64,000 nt of DNA from Cynocephalus volans (GCF_027409185.1 NC_084472.1:50021427-50085426); one strand, 5' to 3'; numbered from the stretch's first letter, positions 36,670 through 47,612 are shown. Numbers and translations: made by a program. The notes: generated by a model from the letters alone, not told the origin.

Positions 36670-38050
36670 ACTGTTATAGAAAAAAAATTAATGTCTTTCT
36701 GAAACAAATTGGGGTATAAGTAGATAAAAATAAATGAAAAAATAAAATAGTTGCTAAGTCCAAACTAACCATAAGCCAAAGCCTTTTGGACATAAGACTT
36801 GACTATTTAATACTGACAAACCATAATTGAAACTTGAACAGCTAAAAGTTCAATGTTATTAAAGCACCATTTTTATGAAGAAAGGACATAGTATTTTTGT
36901 TCTAACTCTAATGTTCTGGTAAATTCTCAGTGATCAGTTGTGCTGATGAAACTTTTGCTAGTTACTGAAGAACTTCATGAAACTCATTATGAATATGAAT
37001 AAGTGAAAAACTGTTGAAAATGGGCAGTCTCATATGCAAGATACAATTAGTAGCAACATTCTTATGTCCAGTATACTACATGATTTTATTGTATGAATTT
37101 CTGTTCCTTTTAAAATATTTATGTGCGAAAGGATAAACTAGCAAGAGTTACCTTTTCTGGGTTAACTTTGTAACTCGTTTAAAATATAGTCTACATTTTC
37201 TACTGTAGTTTAGTAGGTAGAGCTACTAATGCACGCACATACATATATACCTATATATATATATACCTCTATATCTAACTATCTATGTATATAGCTGTTA
37301 GATGTCCTAAATTATGACTTTAGTAAAATCAATGTATCTAGAACTAAGAACTCTTTAATTATAAAAGCACATTGTGGCTAAACATAACAATGGATAAATC
37401 AGTTAAACTCGGTCATAGAATAGAATGCATCATATTTTCAAAGAAATCACATAAGAAAAAAATGGCCAGAAACAGTACTGAGGATTCAGGAAAATAGTAA
37501 TGATAATTATATGACAGAAGATTTTTAAGAAAGAAACTTAATTACTGTTAGCACAAAAATATTTCTTTAAAAAAAAATCTTTCCCTGTTATCAGAAGCAT
37601 GGTAAACATAGAAGATATTCACTCAACTTAACTCAATTTTAAAAAGTTACATGTAGATATTAATTGAATGAGGAAAACTGCATTAAACTGGGATACCTAA
37701 AAGGACAAAGGGGAAGACTAAGTGATTTATATTGAGGGTGAGTAAATAAAGTGATGAGATCACTATTTTAGCCAATGAAATCCAAAAGAGCAAATTTTAA
37801 TTTTCTTGGCTAAAGTATGTAAGTCTGTGACATCATTATGGAGTTTGGTATTCCACTTGATATTATTAATTTACCAGCTAAATAAGGCTTCTCTCTTTAA
37901 ATATCAAAAAAATTTTCATTTTAATGGTTATATTTCTTAAATTTGAATATCTAATTCCCTATGTACTTCAACTGGTTTACTGAATACAGTTAAATTGTTT
38001 ATGTGATGGCAAAAAATTATCAGTATGTACATTCACTATTTTAACATAGT
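36670..38050. other. Unannotated AT-rich interval
   Basis: Contains an ATAC/TATA low-complexity tract at about 37235-37290. A minus-strand donor-like AAAAG/GTAACT at about 37150 has only weak exon support and was not called. Confidence 0.4.
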
Positions 38051-38052
38051 TA

Positions 38053-38292
38053 CTCCTCCAGTGCATGTGCTGGTGGGAGCCCACTATAAAAGTCAAAGGG
38101 GTCAGATACTCATGACAGTAGTGGTGATGTATAGGGTCTGGATGCAGTGGCACTGAGTGGTTCCAGTGGTGGCTTGCTAATCATGTGATTGAATGCCTTT
38201 TGCTTATGACTCTAGTCCTATTTCAGCATGTCCTGGAACGGGGCAACAAAATGCCAAACCTGGGAAGAGCAGACTTAACAAGCCAAAAGAAG
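38053..38292 (+). repeat. Left arm of a 240-bp inverted repeat
   Basis: Opens ctcctccagtgcatg and ends gccaaaagaag. Its reverse complement matches 40259-40498 with only about nine visible differences, so roughly 96 percent identity. It contains ccactataaaagtc, a TATA-like sequence. The origin of the repeated unit is unknown to me. It could be part of an endogenous retroviral or other long element present twice in opposite orientation. Confidence 0.85.
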
Positions 38293-40258
38293 CCCTTCTG
38301 GACTAACTATGAGGAGTAGAGTTGGTTGATCCTTGCCGTGGCCAAACATACCAACTGTGCCAGCAAAAGCATTAGGAGGTTATTAAGGAGCATTTCCAGC
38401 CCTCAAGGACCAAATCAAGGGTAAAAAGCCAATGCCAAATCAAGAATAGGTTAAATGCAATGATAGTTGCTGTTAGTTGGAGAAAGCAGACTCCAAATTG
38501 TGCTGACCAATGTTAAAAGATCTTAGAGGTAGGATCAGTAAGTGCAAGTTTGGGCTGTGTATTTTCTGATTGTTACAAATTCAGTTTTGCCACTAACAAG
38601 TTGAGACAAGGCTGAGGGTGCCCATTAATAGCCAAGGCACTTCTTTTATTTCTCTTACATTAAATAATAGGAGAGAGAGTTGCCGGTATGTCTATCTATA
38701 ATTGTGATGATAGAAGGTCTGTGAAGGAGTCAAAGTTCCTCTTCTAATTTTCATTGAGAAAAAATAAACCTATTTGTACCATTGTGCCTCAAGAAATTTC
38801 CTTTATTTGCTGTAGACATCTTTATTGCAAATCACATTTATTTTGAGACTCTGATATATAGTGTTTTGAATCATTTTCACAAATCTTTCTTTCTAACTTC
38901 AGTAAATCAGATTTGCTGAAAGACGAAGCATAAAATGGATAAGAGACTCTATTGTCATTTTCCCTGAAATCTTCCTAATGATGTCAAGATAATTAACAGA
39001 TTAATTCATTTATAGACTCATTCAACAAACATTCATTCTTTGGACACCAATAGCGGCATCAGGCATGTGAAATTTTTATAACTAGAATAAGTTATTTTAA
39101 ACCCGTTTTTAACATGTGAGATCAAGGAAGAATCCATCGCAAACATCCTTTGGCAGGGCTTGGAGTAGAACCCAAGCCTTTAGATTTAGAATTCTTGTTC
39201 ATCATAATCTATCTAGAATTGCGGTGACCCTGAGTTCTATAACTTTGCACGTAGAGGCTTCCGAAATGAGGTACCTACTAGGAAATGCGACGGGCTCTAT
39301 ACAACATTCTATTCTACTACAGATAAATTTTTTATCATAAATCTCCTGGGTGTAAAGTACAAGAAGGAGAAGTGCTTTGTCTGAAACCTGGACCAGTTGG
39401 AGAGCTTTGCAGGTAACTCAGTGAATAAATGCTTTAGAGCCACTTACCCAAGTATAGCAAGTATCTGAATCTGTATGTGACTGGTTAGTTGTATTAGTTG
39501 CTATTGAAATAATCATTTGATTAATTTTATAGATATTCACTGTCATTCTTGTAGCAGAGAATCCAGTGGAGATGTGATGGGATCATGCTTGTATCGTTCA
39601 AGTTCTTAATGATGACACTAATCTTTGCAATTCTTTCAGAAAATGGCTTTCCCACTGCATATATTCCCTTGGTTTGTGTTGTATAGTTTCAGCATTTCTA
39701 AATTCACCTTTCTATCACTTAATCCTTTGACCCATAGTTCAGGGGAAAATGGCAAAATAAACACAAGATGGATCTGAGACTCCTATTGAGCCCACTGTGA
39801 ATTAGAATTCGGTTGAGCCATAAACCTTCACTTTAATCTTTGAATTGTGGTGACTTTCTTGTTACCAGCTATTAGGGATACCTCAGAGTCAAACTTCTAT
39901 TATTCTGAAGAGGTTCCTGTTCCACAATGCCAATTACCTCGGAAAGTAGCCATGTGATCCTTTGAGAAAATCTAGGAAGAAGACCTTCTGCACGTACTTG
40001 TAATGTCATTGTAGTGTCCTTCCTGAAGCGTTAGGATGGGTCTTTGAGTTAAGACAGGGCTCATTCTAGGTTTGAGTTTCATCAAAACAATTATAAGCAT
40101 TCCAGTCTAATCAAACTAGTACATTATATCCTGGCCACCCATATAAATCAGTATATCCTGTTCTAAAGCTGTGCTCCACCCTCCTTGGTACAAGCACCCT
40201 CAGAATCCATTCCCATACATGCTTCTGACTTTGCTCATAAAAATTATCAAGTTCCATA
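38293..40258. other. Spacer of the inverted repeat; possible ancient retroviral internal sequence
   Basis: About 1.97 kb. The part next to the right arm (39100-40258), read on the minus strand, holds a stretch with a WEWILRVL-type motif reminiscent of the gag region of ERVL/MaLR elements. It is broken by many stops. This resemblance is weak and from memory. No LTR pair was found. The left part (38293-39100) is unassigned. Confidence 0.25.
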
Positions 40259-40498
40259 CTTCTTTTGGCTGTTAAGTCTGCTCTTCCCAGATTTGGCATT
40301 TTGTTGCCCCCATTCCAGGACATGCTGAAATAGGACTAGAGTCATAAGCAAAAGGCATTCAATCACATGATTAGCATGCCACCACTGGAACCACTCAGTG
40401 CCACTGCATCCAGACCCTATACATCACGACTACTGTCATGAGTATCTGACCCCTTTGACTTTTATAGTGGGCTCCCACCAAGCCATGCACTGGAGGAG
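40259..40498 (-). repeat. Right arm of a 240-bp inverted repeat
   Basis: Reverse complement of 38053-38292. Differences include a single-base indel in the ggggcaac run, one in the ttaacaag/ttaacag junction, and scattered substitutions. On the minus strand an open frame runs from the arm into the spacer (40111-40323) without start or splice support. Confidence 0.85.
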
Positions 40499-40509
40499 AC
40501 TCCACAGAC

Positions 40510-41860
40510 AGGGACAGGGTTCTAATGCCCTATACCAAGGGGATGACTAATGTTCACCACATACTACATGTGCAGAAATGCAAGAAAATGAGAAATTCTT
40601 ATCAATTGTCTCTCTATCCTAATCATGTGTTTTTGTATCAGTTCATTTAAAAGTCATCTTGTCTTTCAAGACTCACACCAAACATATGACTATAAAAATA
40701 TATTGCTTTTTAATTGATTTAAAATAAGTCAAGTAGTTCTAACATATTCATATTTTATATGAAGTATGTGGGGATATTCTTCTATTCTCTCAAACTCGAG
40801 TAGCAATGGAATCTGTAGCTAAAAATTCCATAGGACAGGAGCTTACTTAGTGGTTATGGCAGCGAGACATATTTCAGGAGGTAATGTATGGCTATAGTAT
40901 TTAGAAATTTCATGTCACTTTAGAAATAAAAAATTTAAACATATTTATCAGAAATACAATAAAGTTTCATTATGGGCTTATAAGCTTTTATCATATTAAT
41001 GATAAAAATAGATTTGATCATATTACCCATAGTTATAAGGTTATTTATTAAGACAGTGTTACTATTTTTCAGAAATATAGTTTTAAAAAGCAATCATGTA
41101 ACATATGATTATTTACTATGATCAAACCTTCATTTACTAGCTCTTATTTTTACAACTTATATTTTAACATCATGCATGAACAAATATAGGCAAAATCATT
41201 TCTCAAATTGTACTTTATAAAAGAGATGGTTATCTTATATTGGAGTTCTTATAGATCTGTTATATGGGAGCATTCATGAAAGTACTTTAATTTGATCAAA
41301 AGTGTACTGGGGGTTGGGGGCTAGGAGACATTTGCCTGAAATTTCATCAATAAATGTTAGTTTAAATGCCTGGGAAAACTACCTTATGACTGGTTAAAAG
41401 ACAGGCAAAGGAATTTAAGATTTACTAATTATTCCTGAGTGTATGACATTACAGTTTGACATGTTTGTGGTTAAAAAGTAGCAAAAGTCAAGAAAAACAC
41501 TGATTTTTGATGATTTCTTTTGGGAAAATGAAGGGATCTCCATATGTTCATTTCCACTGATGTGATAGGCCCATATGATATTTTATTTTGTAGTTCACTG
41601 TAAAGCTAGCAACAAAGCAAATCTCTTTATATATTTTATATGTGCTTGTACATGACTATACTTATGTTCACGCATACAATTATATATGCTGCTCTATGAC
41701 TAATTCATGTGTATGTAAATGTATTGTCATAGTGACACGTAGGAAATGAATTACATTTTTCCTATATGCTTATTGTTTTATTAATATGATTTTCCTTCTC
41801 TTGAATCCGTTTAAGAAATTGATTAAACAATGTCCTAATTGTAATTATGTCCATAATTAT
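40510..41860. other. Unannotated AT-rich interval
   Basis: Nothing recognised apart from a short A/T-rich low-complexity character. Confidence 0.4.
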
Positions 41861-41866
41861 ACTTAC

Positions 41867-42020
41867 AGCATTTTTTTCTTTATAAAGAGGTCTAATATCA
41901 TTCATAGGCAGATCCTGGCTTACCAACACTCCTGTGACTTCTTGGCAAGTCAGGGCTTGCATAAAGGCTATATGAAAACATTGCTCATGAAACTGTTTGG
42001 GCCTTTCCCATAGAATGTTC
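41867..42020 (-). pseudogene. Candidate internal exon, minus-strand gene
   Basis: The best-looking exon in the window. On the minus strand a pyrimidine-rich acceptor (ctctttttgtcctatgttaaag) ends at 42021. The 154-nt exon has one phase base then 51 open codons with no stop (NILWERPKQFHEQCF, QALTCQEVTG, ending LYKEKNA). It ends in a consensus donor AATGCT/GTAAGT at 41866. It splices in phase 0 into 35578-35731. The incoming phase does not fit the exon candidate at 42281-42363, so an exon is missing or an indel has occurred. I do not recognise the protein. Weight comes from both splice sites plus the full-length open frame. Confidence 0.42.
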
Positions 42021-42280
42021 CTTTAACATAGGACAAAAAGAGTTAGACTAAATTACAATAATCTCCATATAAGGTCTGAGTATATCTTCATTTTACATTC
42101 TATGAAACTGAGGGAAATGAGATTAGAAGCGGTTAAGACCTCATCATAAAGTAGATGCTCTAGATACAATTATGAAAACATGTCTAGTTCAATAAACATA
42201 TCCAAAATAGGTCTTTATGTGCTACACATTTAAAGTAATTTGCTAGTAGAAAGTCTCTTAAGTGCATGTCTTGAACTTAC

Positions 42281-42363
42281 CTCTTTGAAAGTACTTAGGA
42301 AAACTAGCATGACCTGGACATCCAGTCTTATGACTCGTTACTCATGCTGTAAAGTTTCCTCCA
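42281..42363 (-). pseudogene. Candidate exon, minus-strand gene; in-frame stop
   Basis: Minus strand. The acceptor atcaacccctccccag ends at 42364 and the donor TCAAAGAG/GTAAGT at 42280 is near perfect. Length 83 nt. One frame reads EETLQHE, a single TAA (one substitution from CAA), then RVIRLDVQVMLVFLSTFKE to the donor. Its incoming phase fits the donor at 46736. Its outgoing phase 0 does not fit the next exon at 42020. The strong splice sites with a single stop are what one expects of a decaying exon, but chance cannot be excluded. Confidence 0.3.
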
Positions 42364-42679
42364 CTGGGGAGGGGTTGATTTTTATTTGTGATTAGACAGA
42401 CTTGACATGGACTGATAATCAGCAGAGGCGGAGGCACACCCGTGTATGACTCCCCGTCAAAGCCTTCCCTACAATTGCAAGAGGGGTTAGTTAGGAAACC
42501 TCTAATCTATCAGTATGGAGTACAAGACAAGAGAATATTTTGCTATGATTTTGAAGGACAGTGAAAGGCAGCATCATCCAAAACGACATAACCAAAATGT
42601 CAGTGGCTCAAGCCACAAAGGACAAGAGAGAAGAAACCAAATGCATTTGTTGTTTGAAGTTCAAAAACGCTTATTTTCT

Positions 42680-42782
42680 CTTAGAGCTCTTTTATTCTTC
42701 CTTCCTGTTCTCCACCGTATCCCTCTTGCCTAGCAGAGTGCCAGGCACAAGTTGCTTCAGAAATGTTTGTTGAATGAATAAA
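42680..42782 (+). mobile_element. L2/MIR-type 3' end
   Basis: agcagagtgccaggcacaag, then tgtttgttgaatgaataaat. Short terminal piece. Confidence 0.55.
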
Positions 42783-43014
42783 TCATTGTGCAAACCTATC
42801 CTTACTCTGCACCCTAAATTCACTTCCTCCACTGTTTATGGGTTATTGTATTAACTCATACAAATACTTTAATAAAGTGTAATGTTTTCCCTATTGGACA
42901 AATATCTTTCATTTTCCTACATACATTTTAATATTACTTTTAGATTTCTTTTATTTCATTTTATTTTTTCAGAGTGCATTACATTTATTTTCTTCTAAGT
43001 AATAGACTTTGTTT

Positions 43015-43440
43015 TTATTTTTAGGTTTATAGAGAAATTGAGTGCAAAGTACAGATTCCTGTACTCCTCCCAATCCACACCCAGTTTCTCCTGTTATTAA
43101 CATGTTGCATTAGTGTGCTGCATTTGTTACAGTTAAGAACCAATACTGATCTATGATTACCTCAGTTTTACGTTAGGGTTCTCTCTTTATGTTGTACAGT
43201 TCTATGGTTTTGCCAAATTCATAATGTCATGTATTCAGCATTACAAGATCATACAGAACAGTTTCATTGTCCTAAAAATCCTCTGTGCTCCACCAATTCA
43301 TCCCTCCTCCTTCACTCCCTCCCCACTAAAATCCTGGCAACCACTATTTTTCCATTATCTCAACATTTATCATTTCTTTGTGTTGGGAACATTCAAAATC
43401 CTTTCTTCTAGCTGATCGAAAGTATACAATAAATTATTGA
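43015..43440 (-). mobile_element. L1M 3' region
   Basis: gtttatagagaaattgagtg, ttacagttaagaaccaatac, a tatggttttgccaaattcat block, cattacaagatcatacagaa, atcctctgtgctccacc, then ctggcaaccactatttttcc. This is the ordered reverse complement of an L1MC/ME-type 3' UTR. Confidence 0.75.
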
Positions 43441-43519
43441 TAATTATAGTCACCCTCCAGTGTTATGGAACACTAGATCTTATTCCCCCTATCTAGATGG
43501 AATTTTATGTTTATTAAGG

Positions 43520-43640
43520 TCATACATCTCATCACTTCTGCCCACATTTCACTGGCTAGAACTCAGTTACCTGGCTCTGCACTTCGAGGGGCTAAGGAAT
43601 GAAATCTAGCACACACTCAGGAAAAAGGGCAGAGCGTGGA
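43520..43640. repeat. Ancient repeat fragment
   Basis: cacatttcactggctagaac, then tcagttacctggctctgcac, echoing the repeat at 30040-30415. A donor-like CCAG/GTAACT on the minus strand here is part of this repeat and was not called as an exon boundary. Confidence 0.3.
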
Positions 43641-43739
43641 ATCAAGTGAGCACTGCAGGTCGCCACTGTACAAACATTTATTGATGATTTTCAAATGCAC
43701 ATGTACATCCAATAATCTGTCATATTCTTTTCATTTTTT

Positions 43740-44560
43740 TTATTCTTGGAGATATTCCTACTGTGTGTCATCCTTCTGCTTCTCTTAAGGCCTGTTCTAG
43801 AATAATCATTGTTCTAGAGTATCCCTTTACTGTTGCCCATGTTCGACCTGCATTTTCTGGGTTTTATCTCTTCCTCTCCTTTAATTTATAAGCTTGTCTG
43901 GGGGATCTTTCCTTACAAATGGATACAGGAAGTATGTTTTTTGAGCCCCTGAATGTCTGAAGATGTCTTTTATCACTCCTGGCTGAAATTTGTCTGGGTC
44001 TACACTTCTAAGTTCAAAATAATTTTATTTAAAAATATGAAGGTATTCAAAGAAGCTTCTGGATCTATTTTTGTTCTTGAGAAATCCAAAGCAATTTTTA
44101 TTCTTTTCTTTGTATATGATCTGCTTGATGTTTCTCTAGATGTTTTAGGTTCTTCTCTTTACTCCTGCATTTCTATTATCTCAGAATGATGTATCTTGAT
44201 GTGTTTAATTAATTCAAAACATTTATTCTCCTGGACTTCTAGTAAAGCTTTTGAACCAAAAAGTTCACAGTCTTCATTTTTGAAATTGTTTTCGCATTAT
44301 TTCTTTTAATTAGTTTTTCCATCCCTTTCTGTGTATGGAACTCTTTTATGGAACTTTCTGGGATTTCTATTAGTCAGGATTTTTGTTGTTGTTGTTCAAT
44401 TTTTTAAATTTCTATAGTTTTTTATTTTACTTTCCTGAAGATTTTTTTTCAACTTCATCTTCTAATCCATCTGCCACATTTTTAAAATTTTGAGTATGCT
44501 TTCAATTTTAAGAGATTTTTCCTTATATTTAAATTTAATTTTTATTTATTTTCTTTAAGA
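43740..44560 (-). mobile_element. Possible old L1/HAL1-type internal sequence
   Basis: Long T-rich text with phrases such as gaagatgtcttttatcactc, agcaatttttattcttttc and cacatttttaaaattttgag. This is typical of reverse-complement old L1 bodies, but without a diagnostic block. Boundaries are rough. Confidence 0.3.
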
Positions 44561-44569
44561 ACAGAGTAA

Positions 44570-45635
44570 AAAAGCATGTGTTCAGTTCATCTTGTTGAAG
44601 CACAAATTAAACTAGTTTACTTTCTCCAGAAAATAAAACTCTAGTCTCCCGGAGGCTGAACTGCACCCATAGAGGAACTTATGGTTGGTTGATTGCAAGG
44701 CAGATGGGGAGGAAACTTTGGGCCCAAGCGTTCTGCTTACAGACATCTAATCAAACTCCTGTGTTTACTCCACCACCTGTCCTCCTTCTATGCTGGTATC
44801 TCCCTCCTAGACCTGCACCTGCCTGGGTTTTGCAAGGAGGATTGGCTGCTTCTTGTCCCTAACCCCTCCTGCAGACAGGCAGTGTGTCAGTTTCTCTGCT
44901 ATTCCAAACCAGGTACCGAGCCTCCATCTGATTTAGGTTCTTCCAAAAATTCATTGCCAGTTATTTATCTGTAGATGTCTCCTCTCCTTTTATTGGTCTT
45001 TGTGGCTTAATAACATTTTTAAAAATTTTTTTATTCTTGTGTTAAAGAAGTTTGAGGAGAGAGACATGGAGCACGTGATCAATTTGCCATTTTTAACTGG
45101 AAGTCTCACCATGGACATTTATGTATCTGCTTACCTCAGTGCTGGCTTTATTTATTGAGTTAGACAGAAGTTATATCTATTTAATTTTGTGCTACATAAA
45201 CTCCAGGGACAGGAAGACTTTTTATTATTATGACACACGATGCTGTCGCCTTGCTTTCACTGGTTGTCTGGGGTCTTAATTCTGCCCTACGTCTGGACAG
45301 GGTGGCCTTTGTGAAGTGACCACGCAACGTTTCTCTCATGTCCTCTCACCACCTTCTCCTCCTTGGAACCCCTGTTCCCACAGGGAAGAAAATGTCCCAC
45401 CACCCTCGAGTAGTGTCACATGTAACGCTAATGGCTCTGAACCTGGGAATCTGAAAGACAGGACTATATGTGGAAAGTCACTCCAGGAGAGCTGTCCCTG
45501 CAAGAGTTGACCCTATAAGGCAGGTGATACACTTATCTGGGAAAGAGCGATAAGGAGAGCAGACAATAAATATGTGTTAGATTTTCTCATGACAGGAACT
45601 TTTTTCAGAAATAGTGGAGAGGACCACAACATAGT
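44570..45635. other. Unannotated interval
   Basis: Overlapping open frames (44693-44974 and 45316-45510) are unsupported. A minus-strand donor-like CTGAG/GTAAGC at about 45136 has stops in all frames upstream and was not called. Confidence 0.35.
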
Positions 45636-45639
45636 GACC

Positions 45640-45843
45640 ACCATGAGCTCAGCATGAATTCTGCCTTTACTGACTGTCTACCTTTACTTACTCTTATGTT
45701 TCTCAGCAAATTATTGGGACTTTCTTAACCTTAGTTTCCTCATTCTTAAAATGGGGACAGGAAATATAATAGATGCCCTGCCTACTTCAAAGCAATGTTG
45801 TGAAAGTCAAAAGAGATGATCTATGGTAAGGGCTTTAAATACT
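45640..45843 (+). mobile_element. MIR SINE
   Basis: gactgtctacctttacttac, cttaaccttagtttcctcat, tcttaaaatggggacag, a gccctgcctacttcaaag block, then tgttgtgaaagtcaaaagag. These are MIR blocks in order, directly abutting the CYN SINE. Confidence 0.75.
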
Positions 45844-45844
45844 T

Positions 45845-46055
45845 GGGCCGGCCCGTGGCTCACTCGGGAGAGTGCGGTGCTTGGGGGCACAGCGGCGCTC
45901 CCGCCGTGGGTTCGGATCCCGCCGTGGGTTCGGATCCTATATAGGGATGGCCGGTGCGCTCACTGGCTGAGCGCGGTGCGGATGACACCAAGCCAAGGGT
46001 TGCAACCCCCTTACCGGTCACAAAAAAAGACAAAAAAAAAAAAAAAAAAAAAAAA
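45845..46055 (+). mobile_element. CYN-type SINE with duplicated B box
   Basis: Opens gggccggcccgtggctcact. It has the agcggcgctcccgccg variant arm, shared in substance with 25827. An exact 18-bp tandem duplication (45901-45918 and 45919-45936) covers the B-box core GGTTCGGATC. The second unit is intact (gcgctcactggctgagcg to ttaccggtcac) and followed by an A-rich tail to 46055. The target duplication was not resolved. Confidence 0.85.
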
Positions 46056-46434
46056 CTTTATTGCATTTAGGAAATAATAGCATTTATTGCATATAGGACT
46101 AATGTAGTAGTGAACACATTAACTGGATGAAAAATACCAATTATCATTGTATGGCACAGAGAATCTTTGTAAATCAGTGTGTTAACATGAAATAAATTCA
46201 AGATGTTATATTCTTTCTTTTATCTCTATCTGGGCCCATTGACACACACTTGTTATATATTTAGATATTGCGGATAGATGCAAAATATACTTATCATAAA
46301 TATAGGTTACCAACATACATATTTTGAAAGTCTACAACCTGAACCTCATATACTTTCTCCTAGTAGATCCAAAATAATTTTTATGAGCTGGACATTACGT
46401 TGGGAGAATGGAGTAGATTAAATGCTACCAAAAT

Positions 46435-46580
46435 GATAAGAACTCTGCTAGGTTCTTTCTGTTCTGTGCACTTTACTCATGTGAACTCAGTTACTCACAA
46501 TAACATGATGAAGGCATTATTATTATACCCATTTTCAAGATAAGAACATTGAGGCACATAAAATAAGACTTCTTCCATAG
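46435..46580 (-). mobile_element. MIR SINE
   Basis: tcttgtgcactttac-like text, then acaataacatgatgaaggc, ttattattatacccattttc and acattgaggcacataaa, in reverse-complement MIR order. Confidence 0.7.
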
Positions 46581-46736
46581 TTTACTAATAGAATAGACAG
46601 GGTTTTGTGAGACCAAATGTTTCCTCTAATTCTCCATCTGCTACTTTGCTATTGCTTCTTTGTTTGTTTGAGGTTTTGGTTATTGGCTGTTCCTTTGCCC
46701 CCTTCCTCAAGAAATTCTCTGGGAGATGCTCCTTAC

Positions 46737-46787
46737 ATGATACTGGCAGTGCCTCCCAGACTAAGTCTCTAAGGCACCTTGTCAGAA
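46737..46787 (-). pseudogene. Weak candidate exon, minus-strand gene
   Basis: Minus strand. The acceptor ttgttttactcag ends at 46788 and a donor-like ATCAT/GTAAGG sits at 46736. Between them are 51 nt with one open frame (LTRCLRDLVWEALPVS). The outgoing phase fits the incoming phase of 42281-42363. Short, and the surrounding open frame (46585-46800) extends past the donor, so this may be chance or an unknown repeat. Confidence 0.2.
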
Positions 46788-47029
46788 CTGAGTAAAACAA
46801 TTAAAATCTAAGCAACCATTTCACTGTTTACCAACATGAGTGCAAGCAACAGGTTTGGAACTTTTTGATTTTTCTCACAGAGGAAACAATCAATTGCTAT
46901 TATATGTATTCAACCTTGTATTCATACCTTTACTATGAGTCTGTAAACAGAGATGTCAGGGTGTATCTAAAATGTAATCCTAAGGGGGCAGCCGGGATCT
47001 TTGCTTCCGGGCTGAACCTGAAGTGTTTA

Positions 47030-47078
47030 GAACAGGGCCTGCCACATACTGGGTACTTAATAAATATTTGTTCAATGA
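47030..47078 (+). mobile_element. L2 3' terminus
   Basis: cagggcctgccacatactgg, then gtacttaataaatatttgtt. Short L2 end. Confidence 0.65.
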
Positions 47079-47504
47079 CTGTGTGTACTCACTATTTTGT
47101 TTAATAGTAACCTGTTGATCTCTGAAGTGACTTTAGGGGGCAAGGACTGGATGGCGCATACTGATGAATGTATTCGTATGAACATGTCCTAACTTTTAAA
47201 ATACTAATTTCTTCCGACTCCCCTTTGATGTCCCTGAGGCCTTCTTCTGCCTCCACGTGCAATCTCTTGCTCTTTCTGCACTTAATGAGACACCCCTCGG
47301 GGAGAGAATGTGATGCTGGGGACGCACTTGCCCTCACGTGCCCTGGGCTCTCTGCATAAGAGACGGCCAAGAAAACCCTGTAAAATAAATGAGTAAAGCC
47401 GAGCTCTCTGCACCGGCTGGAAGCCGCACAGTGTGGAGAACGGAACCAGGAGCCAAGTGTGTTTCTTGGTGCAGCAGTTGAGTCACCGGCAAGATTGGCC
47501 CGAG

Positions 47505-47510
47505 GTGAGC
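47505..47510 (+). promoter_or_regulatory. Consensus 5' splice site (GAG/GTGAGC)
   Basis: cccgag/gtgagc within the CpG island is a plausible end of a plus-strand first exon. No downstream plus-strand acceptor exon was identified. Confidence 0.3.
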
Positions 47511-47605
47511 TGGGCACATCCGCGTTAGGACTCAGAGACACGCCTTCTGCTCACAAAAACCTTCCAGATCGGAGTCGCCTCGGCGGACTCCGAGGGGTGG
47601 CACTA

Positions 47606-47612
47606 CCCGCCC
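47606..47612 (-). promoter_or_regulatory. GC box (SP-family site)
   Basis: CCCGCCC on the plus strand (GGGCGGG on the minus strand), inside the CpG island. Confidence 0.45.

Noticed and set aside
37130..37230. Minus-strand exon ending at AAAAG/GTAACT near 37150
   Set aside because: A short open frame exists, but the acceptor is poor and its phase does not fit the neighbouring candidates.
43560..43640. Minus-strand exon at the CCAG/GTAACT donor near 43571
   Set aside because: Lies in text that looks like a recurring ancient repeat and would give only a 20-35 nt microexon.
45061..45200. Minus-strand exon ending at the strong donor-like CTGAG/GTAAGC near 45136
   Set aside because: Every frame upstream of the donor contains stops and no matching acceptor with an open frame was found.
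47101..47541. 146-codon minus-strand open frame beside the CpG island
   Set aside because: No recognisable domain, its stop lies before the nearest donor-like GTGAGT at 47098, and it overlaps the island where stop codons are depleted.
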